Shown piece by piece: positions 26,346 through 36,069 of a stretch of 64,000 nucleotides of DNA. The stretch is from Pseudomonas donghuensis (GTDB lineage: Bacteria; Pseudomonadota; Gammaproteobacteria; Pseudomonadales; Pseudomonadaceae). The notes below the pieces were generated by a model. The model was not told where the DNA came from and did not search any database. It saw nothing but the letters and a program-made list of their open reading frames with translations. Position numbers and translations under genes: made by a program. Each line of letters starts with the position of its first letter. Within the stretch, counting starts at the first letter, position 1. The DNA lies in contig NZ_JH650770.1 in the NCBI RefSeq assembly GCF_000259195.1, forward strand, positions 21,819 through 85,818, given 5' to 3'.

Positions 26346-27433
26346 CCATGCTCCTTCTCGAATTCTTCCATGTAGGCAACCAGCGCTTCAACGGCATCCA
26401 GACCCAGGGCGTTGTAGATCGAGGCGCGCATGCCGCCGACCGAGCGGTGCCCCTTGAGGTTGAGCAGGCCGCGAGCGTCGGCGCCAGCGAGGAACGCCTT
26501 GTCCAGGCGCTCGTCAGCCAGGCGGAACGGCACGTTCATCCACGAACGGGCATTGACGCTGATCGGGTTGGTGTAGAACTCGCTGCTGTCGATGAAGCCG
26601 TACAGGCGGTCCTTCTTGGCCCGGTTGCGCTGCTCCATGGCCTCGACGCCGCCTTGCTCTTTCAGCCACTCGAAGACCAGCCCGGAAAGGTACCAGGAAT
26701 AGGTCGCCGGGGTGTTGTACATCGAGCCGTTGTCGGCCGCGACCTTGTAGTCGAGCATGGTCGGGCAGCTGCTGCGGGCGCGGCCGAGCAGGTCTTCGCG
26801 GACGATCACCACCACCAGGCCGCTCGGGCCGATGTTCTTCTGGGCGCCGGCGTAGATCAGGCCGAAGTTGGAGACATCGACCGGACGCGAAAGGATGTCC
26901 GAGGACATGTCGACCACCAGCGGCACATCACCGGTCTGCGGCACCCAGTCGAACTCCAGACCACCGATGGTCTCGTTCGAGGCGTAGTGCACGTAGGCGG
27001 CATTCTTGCTCAGCTCCCACTCGTTCTGGCCAGGGATGGCCAGGTAGTCGTAAGGCTTGGCGCTGGCAGCAACGTTGATGTTGCCGTAGCGGCGCGCCTC
27101 TTCGATGGCTTTTTTCGACCAGATACCGGTTTCGATATAGTCGGCGGTCCCCTCTTCGGGCAGCAGGTTGAGCGGGATCTCGGCGAACTGCTGGCTCGCA
27201 CCGCCCTGCAGGAACAGGACCTTGTAATTGGTGGGAATGGACATCAGGTCGCGCAGATCCTGCTCGGCCTTCTCGGCAATGGCCACGTAGTCATCGCTAC
27301 GGTGACTCATTTCCATCACGGACAGGCCTTTGCCACGCCAGTCCAGCATTTCAGCCTGGGCGCGCTGCAGAACAGCGTCGGGAAGCGCAGCAGGGCCTGC
27401 GCAGAAGTTAAAGGCTCGTTTGCTCACATCCAC
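26342..27433 (-). CDS. serC: Phosphoserine aminotransferase
   Basis: A 363-residue class V PLP aminotransferase, full length, beginning RAFNFCAGPAALP. The PLP-lysine motif is IYAGAQKNIGPSG, and GGMRASIYNAL closes the protein. It converts 3-phosphohydroxypyruvate and glutamate to phosphoserine, and serves the pyridoxal pathway in the same way. Two GTG codons compete for the start, 27433 and 27427. The second matches the usual MSKRAFNF start of Pseudomonas SerC and would give 361 residues. It is the first gene of the serC-pheA-tyrA/aroA-cmk run with 4-base overlaps, and about 95 bases separate it from gyrA. Confidence 0.96.
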   Translation of the reverse strand: MDVSKRAFNFCAGPAALPDAVLQRAQAEMLDWRGKGLSVMEMSHRSDDYVAIAEKAEQDLRDLMSIPTNYKVLFLQGGASQQFAEIPLNLLPEEGTADYIETGIWSKKAIEEARRYGNINVAASAKPYDYLAIPGQNEWELSKNAAYVHYASNETIGGLEFDWVPQTGDVPLVVDMSSDILSRPVDVSNFGLIYAGAQKNIGPSGLVVVIVREDLLGRARSSCPTMLDYKVAADNGSMYNTPATYSWYLSGLVFEWLKEQGGVEAMEQRNRAKKDRLYGFIDSSEFYTNPISVNARSWMNVPFRLADERLDKAFLAGADARGLLNLKGHRSVGGMRASIYNALGLDAVEALVAYMEEFEKEHG

Positions 27434-27528
27434 TCTCGCTCTGCTCTTGATGTCCGCAGGAGCCGGTCGGGCAGCGAGCCGTGCCCGACTGCCGCGACCT
27501 CCCCCACCAGGATTACGCTACTACTTGT

Positions 27529-30168
27529 TTATTCCGGCTGTGCCTCTTCGTCGGCAGCGTCGGCCTGTGGCGCCGCATCGGCGTCCACGTCAGCGCCCTC
27601 TACCTCGGCATCGAAGTCCTCGTCACCTTCCTCTTCGGACGGCTCCTGGACCCGCTCCAGACCCACCAGGGTCTCGTCGCTGGCCAGCTTGATGAGGGTC
27701 ACACCCTGGGTGTTACGGCCCAGGCTGGAGACTTCGCCGACACGGGTACGGACCAGGGTGCCCTGGTCGGAAATCAGCATGATTTCCTCGCCGTCCTGCA
27801 CCTGCACCGCACCGACCAGGCGTCCGTTACGCTCGTTGCTGACCATGGCGATAACGCCCTGACCGCCACGCTTGTACTCGGGGAACTCGCCGATTTCGGT
27901 CCGCTTGCCGTAACCACGCTCGGAAGCGGTGAGGATTTGGCTGCCTTCTTCCGGGATGATCATGGAGATCAGCTTCTGCCCTTCGGCCAGGCGCATGCCA
28001 CGCACACCGCGGGCGGTACGGCCCATGGCGCGAACGTCGGACTCCTTGAAGCGGGTGACCTTGCCGGCATCGGAGAACAGCATGACCTCACGCTCGCCAT
28101 CGGTGATGGCCGCGGAAATCAGCACATCGCCTTCGTCCAGCTCCAGGGCGATCAGGCCAACGCTGCGCTGACGGCTGAAGGATTCCAGCGGGGTCTTCTT
28201 CACAGTGCCGTTGGCGGTAGCCATGAAGATGAAGTGACCTTCGGTGTACTCCTCGACCGGCAACATGGTCGAAATGTACTCGCCCTCGTCCAGCGGCAGC
28301 AGGTTGACCAGCGGTCGACCGCGCGCGGCACGGGAGGCCTCGGGAATTTCATAGGTCTTGAGCCAGTACACCTTGCCCTTGCTGGAGAACAGCAGCAGGG
28401 TGGTGTGGCTGTTGGCGACCAGCAGGTGCGAGATGTAGTCCTCGTCCTTGACGCCGGTAGCCGACTTGCCTTTACCACCGCGACGCTGGGCCTGGTAGGC
28501 GGCCAGCGGCTGGGTCTTGGCGTAGCCACCATGGGAGATGGTCACGACCCGGTCTTCTTCCGGAATCATGTCGCCCAGGGTCAGGTCCAGGCGCGCATCG
28601 AGGATCTCGGTGCGGCGCACGTCGCCGTATTCGGCACGGATCAGCTCCAGCTCTTCGCGGATCACTTCCATCAGGCGCTCGGCGCTGTTGAGGATGCGGA
28701 TCAGCTCGCCGATCTGGTTGAGGATCTCCTGGTACTCGGCCAGCAGCTTCTCGTGTTCAAGGCCGGTCAGGCGGTGCAGGCGCAGGTCCAGAATGGCCTG
28801 GGCCTGTTCCGGCGACAGGAAGTACTTGCCATCACGCAGACCGAACTGCGGGTCAAGGTTTTCCGGGCGGCAGGAGTCGGCGCCAGCGCGCTCGACCATC
28901 ACCTGCACGGCGCTGGATTCCCACGGCGTGCTGATCAGCGCTTCCTTGGCCTCGGACGGCGTCGGCGAAGCCTTGATCAGGGCGATCACCGGGTCGATGT
29001 TGGACAGGGCAACCGCCTGGCCTTCAAGGATATGCCCGCGTTCGCGCGCCTTGCGCAGTTCGAACACGGTACGGCGGGTGACCACTTCGCGGCGGTGGCG
29101 AACGAAGGCCTCGAGCAGCTCCTTGAGGTTCAACACCCGCGGACGGCCGTCGATCAGCGCCACCACGTTGATGCCGAAGACGCTCTGCAGCTGGGTCTGG
29201 GCGTAGAGGTTGTTGAGGATCACCTCCGGCACTTCGCCACGACGCAGCTCGATGACGATGCGCATACCGTCCTTGTCGGACTCGTCGCGCAGCTCGGTGA
29301 TGCCTTCGAGTTTTTTCTCTTTTACCAGCTCGGCGATCTTCTCGATCAGACGCGCCTTGTTCAACTGGTACGGCAGCTCGGTGACGACGATCTGCTGGCG
29401 GCCACCGACCTTGTCGATGTCTTCGACCATCGAGCGGGCGCGCATGTAGATGCGGCCACGGCCGGTGCGGTAGGCCTCGATGATGCCCTGGCGGCCGTTG
29501 ATGATCGCCGCGGTCGGGAAGTCGGGGCCGGGGATGAACTGCATCAGTTCATCGACGGTGATGTCGGCGTTGTCGATCAGCGCCAGGCAACCGTCGATGA
29601 CTTCACCGAGGTTGTGCGGCGGAATGTTGGTCGCCATACCCACGGCGATACCGCTGGAACCGTTGACCAGCAGGTTGGGGATCTTGGTCGGCATGACCGC
29701 CGGGATCTGCTCGGTACCATCGTAGTTGGGTACCCAGTCGACCGTTTCCTTGTGCAGGTCGGCCAGCAGCTCGTGGGCCAGCTTGGTCATGCGCACTTCG
29801 GTGTATCGCATGGCGGCGGCGTTGTCGCCGTCGACCGAACCGAAGTTACCCTGGCCGTCGACCAGCAGGTAACGCAGCGAGAACGGCTGGGCCATACGTA
29901 CGATGGTGTCGTAAACGGCGGTATCACCATGCGGGTGGTACTTACCGATCACGTCACCGACCACACGGGCGGATTTCTTGTACGGTTTGTTCCAGTCGTT
30001 ACCCAGTTCGCTCATCGCATACAGAACGCGGCGATGCACGGGCTTCAAGCCATCACGCGCATCGGGCAGTGCACGCCCGACAATGACGCTCATCGCGTAG
30101 TCGAGGTAGGACTGTCTCAGTTCGTCTTCGATATTGACCGGGAGGATTTCTTTGGCCAGTTCGCCCAT
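27529..30168 (-). CDS. gyrA: DNA gyrase subunit A
   Basis: An 879-residue gyrase A subunit. The catalytic tyrosine is Tyr122 in AAMRYTEVR. The quinolone-resistance region reads [11 protein letters not shown] with Thr83 and Asp87, the wild-type pair of Pseudomonas, so no resistance mutation is seen there. The C-terminal half holds the beta-pinwheel DNA-wrapping repeats including QRRGGKG (the GyrA-box type motif), and the protein ends in a strongly acidic tail. An in-frame upstream extension to 30273 is not believable. The start [10 protein letters not shown] at 30168 is the family one, though its ribosome site (AGG) is weak. The 278 bases before it hold no gene; I see no convincing promoter or hairpin. 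Confidence 0.98.
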   Translation of the reverse strand: MGELAKEILPVNIEDELRQSYLDYAMSVIVGRALPDARDGLKPVHRRVLYAMSELGNDWNKPYKKSARVVGDVIGKYHPHGDTAVYDTIVRMAQPFSLRYLLVDGQGNFGSVDGDNAAAMRYTEVRMTKLAHELLADLHKETVDWVPNYDGTEQIPAVMPTKIPNLLVNGSSGIAVGMATNIPPHNLGEVIDGCLALIDNADITVDELMQFIPGPDFPTAAIINGRQGIIEAYRTGRGRIYMRARSMVEDIDKVGGRQQIVVTELPYQLNKARLIEKIAELVKEKKLEGITELRDESDKDGMRIVIELRRGEVPEVILNNLYAQTQLQSVFGINVVALIDGRPRVLNLKELLEAFVRHRREVVTRRTVFELRKARERGHILEGQAVALSNIDPVIALIKASPTPSEAKEALISTPWESSAVQVMVERAGADSCRPENLDPQFGLRDGKYFLSPEQAQAILDLRLHRLTGLEHEKLLAEYQEILNQIGELIRILNSAERLMEVIREELELIRAEYGDVRRTEILDARLDLTLGDMIPEEDRVVTISHGGYAKTQPLAAYQAQRRGGKGKSATGVKDEDYISHLLVANSHTTLLLFSSKGKVYWLKTYEIPEASRAARGRPLVNLLPLDEGEYISTMLPVEEYTEGHFIFMATANGTVKKTPLESFSRQRSVGLIALELDEGDVLISAAITDGEREVMLFSDAGKVTRFKESDVRAMGRTARGVRGMRLAEGQKLISMIIPEEGSQILTASERGYGKRTEIGEFPEYKRGGQGVIAMVSNERNGRLVGAVQVQDGEEIMLISDQGTLVRTRVGEVSSLGRNTQGVTLIKLASDETLVGLERVQEPSEEEGDEDFDAEVEGADVDADAAPQADAADEEAQPE

Positions 30169-30446
30169 GAGAAGCCTGATTCCTTTTTCTGGTGAAACCT
30201 CGTCACATCCATATGGGACGAACGAAGCTCGCCGCTGCAAAGTGACTCCTTGCAACGACTTACGACAAATCAACGAGTTATGCCATGGATCTGCGCAGTA
30301 AAGACAGCCCCGCAGGGCGGCCTTGGAAACCGTCGGATGTTACCACAATCGCCCAGAGGGTGGGAGTAGCCTGCGGCACTACTACCCTACTGCTCGTCGA
30401 TAACGCCCGTTAGCCGCTACAGCAGGCCGCAGACGAGGGCAAAGAC

Positions 30447-31523
30447 TCAATGCAAACGCTTGCGGCACATCAGTTGCGCCATCTTCACCGTATCCGGGCG
30501 CTCGACAATGCCTTTTTCGGTGATGATCACGTCGATCAGGTCGGCCGGGGTCACGTCGAACACCGGGTTGAACGCCTCGAAAGTGGCGCCCAGCGGCTCG
30601 CCGCCAAGTTCCAGCAACTCGCTGGCGCTGCGCTCTTCGAGGAGGATGTCATCGCCGCTCTCAAGATTCATGTCGATGCTCGAACTGGGCGCCACGACCA
30701 TGAAACGCACGCCATGGTGCATGGCGTTGACCGCCAGCTGATAGGTGCCGATCTTGCTCGCCACATCGCCATTGGCGGTGATGCGGTCGGCGCCGACGAT
30801 CACCCAGGTAATGCCCTTGGTTTTCATCAGGTGGGCGGCGGCGGAATCGGCGGTGATGGTTGCCGGGATGCCCTCGCCTGCCAGCTCCCAGGCACTCAGG
30901 CGCGAACCCTGTAGCCACGGGCGGGTTTCACCGACATAGACACGCTCGATCATGCCCTCCAGGTACGCGGCGCGCACCACCCCAAGGGCCGTGCCGAAAC
31001 CACCGGTGGCCAGAGCACCCGTATTGCCGTGGGTAAGGATGGTCTGCTCGTTGCCCTGGTGCTTGCGGATCAGTTCCACGCCCAGCTGGGCCATGGTCAG
31101 GTTGGCTTCGCGGTCGCTGTCGTGGATGGCCATGGCTTCGGCCTCCATGATGGCCAGTACGTCATCGCCCGGCTTGAGCCGCAGCAGGCGTTCACGCATG
31201 CGGTTCAGGGCCCAGAACAGGTTGGCGGCGGTTGGCCGGGCATGCACCAGCAGCTCGAAGTCCTCTTCCAGGGCCATTTCCCAATCCCCACCAGCGGCCA
31301 GGCGCTGGCGAATCGCCATGGCCAGGCCGTAGGCGGCACTGATGCCGATGGCCGGAGCGCCGCGCACCGCCATCGAGCGAATGGCTTCGGCCACCGCAGC
31401 GGCATCGCCGCAGGCCAGCCAGACCTGCGCGCCCGGCAGCGCGCGCTGGTCGAGCAGATAAAGGGTGCCATCCCGCCAATCGATGGCTTTCACCTTCTCT
31501 GCAGCCATTAGTCGATCGCGCAT
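30447..31523 (-). CDS. mtnA: S-methyl-5-thioribose-1-phosphate isomerase
   Basis: A 358-residue protein of the eIF2B-related isomerase family. Clear MtnA segments are [57 protein letters not shown] and [13 protein letters not shown] with the catalytic Asp. The family motif THCNTG reads THGNTG here (Gly166), so the Cys proposed as catalytic in the B. subtilis enzyme (Cys160) is absent. MtnA converts methylthioribose-1-phosphate to methylthioribulose-1-phosphate in methionine salvage. The divergent neighbour is a methylthioadenosine deaminase of the same pathway. The start ATG 31523 has GGGGTGAGG upstream and a perfect TATAAT 36 bases away; ATG 31508 is possible. Confidence 0.93.
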   Translation of the reverse strand: MRDRLMAAEKVKAIDWRDGTLYLLDQRALPGAQVWLACGDAAAVAEAIRSMAVRGAPAIGISAAYGLAMAIRQRLAAGGDWEMALEEDFELLVHARPTAANLFWALNRMRERLLRLKPGDDVLAIMEAEAMAIHDSDREANLTMAQLGVELIRKHQGNEQTILTHGNTGALATGGFGTALGVVRAAYLEGMIERVYVGETRPWLQGSRLSAWELAGEGIPATITADSAAAHLMKTKGITWVIVGADRITANGDVASKIGTYQLAVNAMHHGVRFMVVAPSSSIDMNLESGDDILLEERSASELLELGGEPLGATFEAFNPVFDVTPADLIDVIITEKGIVERPDTVKMAQLMCRKRLH

Positions 31524-31558
31524 GCCTCACCCCATCATTCGGACATCAAAAGCGGACG

Positions 31559-31564
31559 ATTATA
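31559..31564 (-). promoter_or_regulatory. Probable -10 box of mtnA
   Basis: On the minus strand these bases read TATAAT, a perfect sigma-70 -10 box, 35 bases before the mtnA ATG. No good -35 hexamer is found at 16-18 bases, so the promoter may need an activator or be weak. On the opposite strand TATACT at 31591-31596 could serve the divergent deaminase gene. Confidence 0.4.
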
Positions 31565-31631
31565 GCGAGCCCCAGGCGCGGACGCTCGGGTATACTTCGC
31601 CCTCACTTCCAGTCGCCCAGGGAAACCTGTC

Positions 31632-32963
31632 ATGCCCAAACCCGCTACGCCGCTCGACCTGCTGCTCCTGCCTACCTGGCTGGTGCCGGTCGAACCTGCC
31701 GGGGTGGTATTGAAGGATCACGGCCTGGGCATCCGCGATGGGCAGATCGTGTTCATCGGCCCGCGCAGCCAGGCCCAGGCGTTTATTGCCAGCGAAACCC
31801 GCGAATTGCCGGGCTGCCTGCTCAGCCCCGGGCTGATCAACGCCCACGGCCACGCGGCGATGACCCTGTTTCGCGGCCTGGCCGACGATCTGCCGCTGAT
31901 GACCTGGCTCGAAGAGCACATCTGGCCGGCCGAAGGGCGCTGGGTCGATGAAGCGTTCGTGCGTGACGGCACCGACCTGGCCATTGCCGAGCAGGTCAAA
32001 GGCGGTATCACCTGCTTCAGCGACATGTACTTCTACCCCAAGGTCGCCAGCGAGCGCGTGCACCTCAGCGGCATTCGCGCGCAGATCGCCGTGCCCCTGC
32101 TGGACTTCCCCATCCCCGGCGCGCGCAGCACCGACGAAGCCCTGCAGTTGGGCATCGAGCTGTTCGGCGACCTGCGCCACCACCCACGCATCAGTGTAGC
32201 GCTGGGCCCGCATGCGCCGTACACGGTGAGCGACGACAACCTGGAAAAGATCCGCGTCATTGCCGAAGAGCTGGACGCGCCGATCCACATGCACATCCAT
32301 GAAACCGCCTTCGAGGTCGAGCAATCGCTGCAGACCCGTGGCGAGCGCCCGCTGGCTCGGCTGGCCCGTCTCGGCCTGCTCGGCCCGCGCCTGCAGGCGG
32401 TTCACATGACCCAGGTCAGCGACGAGGATCTGGCCCTGCTGGTAGAAAGCAACACCAGTGTGGTGCACTGCCCGGAGTCCAACCTCAAGCTGGCCAGCGG
32501 CTTCTGCCCGGTCGAGCGCTTGTGGCAGGCTGGCGTCAACGTTGCCGTCGGCACGGATGGCGCGGCCAGCAACAACGACCTCGACCTGCTCGGCGAAACC
32601 CGTACCGCGGCACTGCTGGCCAAGGCCGTGGCCGGTTCGGCCAGCGCCCTGGACGCCCACCGGGCGCTGCGCATGGCCACCCTCAATGGCGCCCGGGCCC
32701 TGGGCCTGGAGGCGATTACCGGTTCGCTGGAGCTGGGCAAGGCCGCCGACCTGGTCGCCTTCGACCTCTCGGGGCTGGCCCAGCAACCGCTGTATGACCC
32801 GGTTTCGCAACTGATCTACGCCAGCGGCCGGGACTGCGTGAAGCACGTCTGGGTTGCCGGTAAGCCACTGCTTGACGACCGGCGCCTGACCCGCCTGGAC
32901 GAACAGGCCCTGCACGCCACCGCCTGCGCCTGGGGCCAGCGGATCGGCGAGCGCAACGAATAA
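31632..32963 (+). CDS. 5-methylthioadenosine / S-adenosylhomocysteine deaminase (TRZ/ATZ family)
   Basis: A 443-residue amidohydrolase-superfamily deaminase. Metal ligands are visible as [13 protein letters not shown] (HxH), [11 protein letters not shown] and [14 protein letters not shown] (catalytic Asp), with the pseudo-His region [13 protein letters not shown]. The TRZ/ATZ subgroup also includes chlorohydrolases, but the divergent mtnA and the PAO1 parallel (PA3170, a methylthioadenosine deaminase next to mtnA) point to deamination of methylthioadenosine to methylthioinosine. That product can then be phosphorolysed to the MtnA substrate. The ribosome site AGGGAAA precedes the ATG. ubiG follows 61 bases later. 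Confidence 0.9.
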   Translation: MPKPATPLDLLLLPTWLVPVEPAGVVLKDHGLGIRDGQIVFIGPRSQAQAFIASETRELPGCLLSPGLINAHGHAAMTLFRGLADDLPLMTWLEEHIWPAEGRWVDEAFVRDGTDLAIAEQVKGGITCFSDMYFYPKVASERVHLSGIRAQIAVPLLDFPIPGARSTDEALQLGIELFGDLRHHPRISVALGPHAPYTVSDDNLEKIRVIAEELDAPIHMHIHETAFEVEQSLQTRGERPLARLARLGLLGPRLQAVHMTQVSDEDLALLVESNTSVVHCPESNLKLASGFCPVERLWQAGVNVAVGTDGAASNNDLDLLGETRTAALLAKAVAGSASALDAHRALRMATLNGARALGLEAITGSLELGKAADLVAFDLSGLAQQPLYDPVSQLIYASGRDCVKHVWVAGKPLLDDRRLTRLDEQALHATACAWGQRIGERNE

Positions 32964-33024
32964 GCGCCCGGCAGCCAGTGCTGGCGGGCAAGAGCAAATT
33001 ATCCAAGATTCAGAGGACTGTTCC

Positions 33025-33723
33025 ATGAGCAACGTCGACCACGCCGAAATCGCCAAGTTCGAAGCCCTGGCCCACCGCTGGTGGGACCGCGAGAGCGAGT
33101 TCAAGCCGCTGCACGACATCAACCCGCTGCGGGTCAACTGGATCGACGAGCGGGTCAAGCTGGCCGGCAAGAAAGTCCTCGACGTCGGCTGCGGCGGTGG
33201 CATCCTCAGCGAGGCCATGGCCCTGCGCGGCGCCACCGTCACCGGTATCGACATGGGCGAAGCGCCGCTGGCCGTGGCCCAGCTGCACCAGCTCGAGTCC
33301 GGGGTCAACGTCGAGTACCGGCAGATCACCGCCGAAGCCCTGGCCGAAGAAATGCCCGAGCAGTTCGACGTGGTTACCTGCCTTGAGATGCTCGAGCACG
33401 TGCCGGACCCGTCCTCGGTGATTCGCGCCTGCTTGCGCATGGTCAAGCCCGGCGGCCAGGTGTTCTTCTCGACCATCAACCGCAACCCCAAGGCCTACCT
33501 GTTCGCCATCATCGGCGCCGAATACATCATGAAGCTGCTGCCGCGCGGCACCCACGACTTCAAGAAATTCATCCGCCCGTCCGAGCTTGGCGCCTGGAGC
33601 CGCGATGCCGGCCTGACCGTCAAGGACATCATCGGCCTGACCTACAACCCGCTGACCAAGCACTACAAGCTGGCCAACGACGTTGACGTCAACTACATGA
33701 TCCAGACCCTGCGCGAGGAATAA
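33025..33723 (+). CDS. ubiG: Ubiquinone biosynthesis O-methyltransferase
   Basis: A 232-residue class I SAM methyltransferase. Motif I is [16 protein letters not shown], and ITCLEML-type motif II appears as [15 protein letters not shown]. The C-terminal insertion [22 protein letters not shown] (split here) is the membrane-associating region typical of UbiG. It performs both O-methylations in ubiquinone synthesis at the cytoplasmic membrane. It is followed 2 bases later by mupP, an arrangement conserved in Pseudomonas. GAGGA lies upstream of the ATG. Confidence 0.97.
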   Translation: MSNVDHAEIAKFEALAHRWWDRESEFKPLHDINPLRVNWIDERVKLAGKKVLDVGCGGGILSEAMALRGATVTGIDMGEAPLAVAQLHQLESGVNVEYRQITAEALAEEMPEQFDVVTCLEMLEHVPDPSSVIRACLRMVKPGGQVFFSTINRNPKAYLFAIIGAEYIMKLLPRGTHDFKKFIRPSELGAWSRDAGLTVKDIIGLTYNPLTKHYKLANDVDVNYMIQTLREE

Positions 33724-33725
33724 GC

Positions 33726-34397
33726 ATGCGTTTGCGAGCGGTACTTTTCGACATGGACGGCACCCTGCTCGACACGGCGCCGGACTTCATCGCCATCTGC
33801 CAGGCCATGCTCGCCGAGCGCGGCCTGCCGGCCATCGACGACAAGAAAATCCGCGACGTGGTCTCGGGCGGCGCCAAGGCCATGGTGTCGGCGACCTTCG
33901 ACCTCGACCCTGAAGCCGAAGGTTTCGAGGCCCTGCGCCTGGAGTTCCTCGAGCGTTACCAGCAGGGTTGCGCGGTGCACAGCAAGCTTTACGACGGCAT
34001 GGCCGAACTGCTGGCCGACATCGAGAAAGGCAACCTGATCTGGGGCGTGGTCACCAACAAGCCGGTGCGCTTCGCCGAGCCGATCATGCAGCAACTGGGC
34101 CTGAGCGAACGGTCGGCGCTGCTGATCTGCCCGGACCACGTGAAGAACAGCAAGCCGGACCCCGAGCCGCTGATCCTCGCTTGCAAGACCCTCAACCTGG
34201 ACCCGGCCAGCGTGCTGTTCGTCGGCGACGACCTGCGTGACATCGAGTCGGGCCGCGATGCCGGCACCCGCACTGCGGCGGTGCGCTACGGCTACATTCA
34301 TCCAGATGACAACCCCAACAACTGGGGCGCGGATGTGGTGGTCGATCATCCGCTGGAGCTGCGCAAGGTGCTCGATAACGCGCTTTGCGGCTGCTGA
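33726..34397 (+). CDS. mupP: N-acetylmuramic acid 6-phosphate phosphatase
   Basis: A 223-residue HAD-superfamily phosphatase (subfamily IA). The nucleophile motif is [15 protein letters not shown], motif II is GVVTNKP, the Lys is in NSKPDPEPL and motif IV is [12 protein letters not shown]. It resembles phosphoglycolate phosphatase (Gph), but the ubiG-adjacent homologue in P. putida was shown to be MupP, which dephosphorylates MurNAc-6-P in the peptidoglycan recycling route that bypasses de novo MurNAc synthesis and affects fosfomycin tolerance. The assignment rests on that synteny. It starts 2 bases after the ubiG stop. Confidence 0.88.
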   Translation: MRLRAVLFDMDGTLLDTAPDFIAICQAMLAERGLPAIDDKKIRDVVSGGAKAMVSATFDLDPEAEGFEALRLEFLERYQQGCAVHSKLYDGMAELLADIEKGNLIWGVVTNKPVRFAEPIMQQLGLSERSALLICPDHVKNSKPDPEPLILACKTLNLDPASVLFVGDDLRDIESGRDAGTRTAAVRYGYIHPDDNPNNWGADVVVDHPLELRKVLDNALCGC

Positions 34398-34404
34398 ACC
34401 TTCG

Positions 34405-34466
34405 TACCGGCAAGGCCGGCTCCCACAGGTCACCACCAACCTTGTGGGAGCTGGCTTGCCAGCGAT
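34405..34466. repeat. REP pair between mupP and the YciK gene
   Basis: Two inverted copies of the P. putida-type REP (core GGCAAGCCGGCTCCCACA and its complement) form an imperfect palindrome. The left arm has GGCAAGGCC and the right arm GGCTTGCCAGCGAT. It fills the 98-base gap between two plus-strand genes. Such pairs can act as IHF or gyrase sites or as transcript stabilisers and are moved by RAYT transposases. Confidence 0.85.
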
Positions 34467-34495
34467 GAAGCCATCACCTATCTAGAGGTAACCCC

Positions 34496-35236
34496 ATGTT
34501 CGATTACTCTGCCCGCCCCGACCTGCTCAAAGGCCGGACCATTCTGGTCACCGGCGCCGGTCGCGGCATCGGTGCGGCCGCGGCCAAGAGCTACGCCGCC
34601 CATGGCGCCACCGTCTTGCTGCTGGGCAAGACCGAAGCCAACCTGAGCCAGGTCTACGATGAGATCGAAGCGGCTGGCCACCCGAAACCCGCGGTCATTC
34701 CGTTCAACCTGGAAACCGCCCTGCCGCACCAGTACGACGAGCTGGCAGCGATGATCGAAGCCGAGTTCGGCCATATCGACGGCCTGCTGCACAATGCCTC
34801 GATCATCGGCCCGCGCACGCCGCTGGAGCAGCTCTCGGGCGACAACTTCATGCGCGTGATGCAGGTCAACGTCAATGCCATGTTCATGCTCACCAGCACC
34901 CTGCTGCCGCTGCTCAAGCTGTCGGCGGATGGCTCGGTGATCTTCACCTCCAGCAGCGTCGGGCGCAAAGGCCGAGCCTACTGGGGTGCCTATGGGGTGT
35001 CGAAGTTCGCCACCGAGGGCCTGATGCAGACCCTCGCCGACGAGCTTGAAGGGGTGGCGCCGGTGCGTGCCAACAGTGTCAACCCGGGCGCCACCCGTAC
35101 CAGCATGCGCGCCCAGGCCTACCCTGCGGAAACCCCGGAAAACAATCCGCTGCCAGAGCAGATCATGCCGGTCTACCTGTACCTGATGGGCCCGGACAGC
35201 ACTGGCATCAACGGCCAGGCCTTCAACGCCCAGTAA
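34496..35236 (+). CDS. YciK-family short-chain oxidoreductase
   Basis: A 246-residue classical SDR. The cofactor motif is LVTGAGRGIGAAAAK. The catalytic triad is in FTSSSVGRKGRAYWGAYGVSK (Ser, Tyr, Lys). HNASIIGPRTPLEQ is typical of the YciK group. Substrate is unknown. It follows ubiG and mupP on the same strand, separated by a REP pair. The ribosome site GAGGTAA precedes the ATG. It runs tail to tail with undA. Confidence 0.88.
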   Translation: MFDYSARPDLLKGRTILVTGAGRGIGAAAAKSYAAHGATVLLLGKTEANLSQVYDEIEAAGHPKPAVIPFNLETALPHQYDELAAMIEAEFGHIDGLLHNASIIGPRTPLEQLSGDNFMRVMQVNVNAMFMLTSTLLPLLKLSADGSVIFTSSSVGRKGRAYWGAYGVSKFATEGLMQTLADELEGVAPVRANSVNPGATRTSMRAQAYPAETPENNPLPEQIMPVYLYLMGPDSTGINGQAFNAQ

Positions 35237-35238
35237 GC

Positions 35239-36033
35239 TCAGCCCTCGGCCAGCTCCGCCCGCGCCCGGGCGGGCTGCTGGCGCTGTTCCTGCTCGTGCT
35301 GCATGCAGCGCTCAAGGAACAGGAACATGTAGTCGTAGCTCTTGCAGACGGCCCGGCGCAGTTCGGTTTGCAGCGCCACCGACGGGTTGTTGCCGGCCAG
35401 GGTGCAGACGATCTCCAGGGCTTCCCACGGATGCGCGTCATCGTACTGGGCGTGCATCTTCAGCCATTTCATGGCGCGCTTGCGGCCTTCCTCCGGGAAA
35501 CCCTGGGCGTAGACGCCAGTCGAGCAAACCAGCGCCGACCACTCACCGGTTGCACCTTCGATGGCGTAGTTGGTAGCGGCAATGGCAACCACCAGCGAAT
35601 CGGTCGCACACGTGTGCCAGCACCAGTCGCTGAGGGCATTGAGTTCGCTGGGGACTTGCTGCGCCTGCAGGTCTTCGAGGGCGACGCCATGGGCCTGGGC
35701 CCAGAACAGCCAGTAATCGGCATGGTTGAGTTCGACGCGGATGTTGCGCATCAGCCAGCGCCGCGCCATGTCTTCGCCGGGGTGGCGGGCGTACTGGGTC
35801 TTGGTGAGGTTCTTGGCCATGTACAGGGAGAACTGTTCGACCACCGGCCAGCCGCCAATCAGGTACTGGCGCATGGTCCGGCCACTGAGGCGACCATCAC
35901 GCATACGTTGATAAAGCTCGTGCTCCACCACCCGACGCTTGCTCTCGCTGCAGTCCTTGATCAACTGCTGGGCCCAAAACGGGTAACTGCTGGGGTCCAT
36001 CAATGGACCAGTACGAATAAACGCGTCAATCAC
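35239..36033 (-). CDS. undA: 1-undecene synthase, non-heme diiron fatty acid decarboxylase
   Basis: A 264-residue helical protein of the heme-oxygenase-like diiron oxidase (HDO) fold, often mislabelled as a TenA or PqqC regulator. Counting from the GTG at 36033, the UndA metal ligands fall at their published positions: Glu101 and His104 (RVELNHADYW), Glu159 (YAIEGATGEWS) and His194, followed by Asp198 and His201 (KMHAQYDDAHPWEALE). UndA of P. fluorescens Pf-5 oxidatively decarboxylates medium-chain fatty acids such as lauric acid to 1-alkenes, mainly volatile 1-undecene. The start codon GTG has AAGGAG at ideal spacing. It converges with the YciK gene and lies 36 bases from the GGDEF/EAL gene upstream on the same strand. 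Confidence 0.92.
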   Translation of the reverse strand: MIDAFIRTGPLMDPSSYPFWAQQLIKDCSESKRRVVEHELYQRMRDGRLSGRTMRQYLIGGWPVVEQFSLYMAKNLTKTQYARHPGEDMARRWLMRNIRVELNHADYWLFWAQAHGVALEDLQAQQVPSELNALSDWCWHTCATDSLVVAIAATNYAIEGATGEWSALVCSTGVYAQGFPEEGRKRAMKWLKMHAQYDDAHPWEALEIVCTLAGNNPSVALQTELRRAVCKSYDYMFLFLERCMQHEQEQRQQPARARAELAEG

Positions 36034-36069
36034 TGTCAGCTCCTTGTTCCTTGTGATTTTCGGTGGATC

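Noticed and set aside
27481..30195. Open frame of 904 codons antisense to gyrA
   Set aside because: The coding strand is certain gyrA; the antisense product has no motif and extends exactly as far as the codon bias of gyrA does.
30169..30446. Riboswitch or small RNA in the gyrA leader
   Set aside because: Only weak, short inverted repeats could be found and no known riboswitch core was recognised.
31560..33491. Long minus-strand frame opposite the deaminase and ubiG genes
   Set aside because: Crosses two well-supported plus-strand genes with good ribosome sites; no motif of its own.
35239..36033. TenA/PqqC-family transcriptional regulator label for undA
   Set aside because: The protein lacks any DNA-binding part and has every metal ligand of the characterised UndA enzymes at the same residue numbers.
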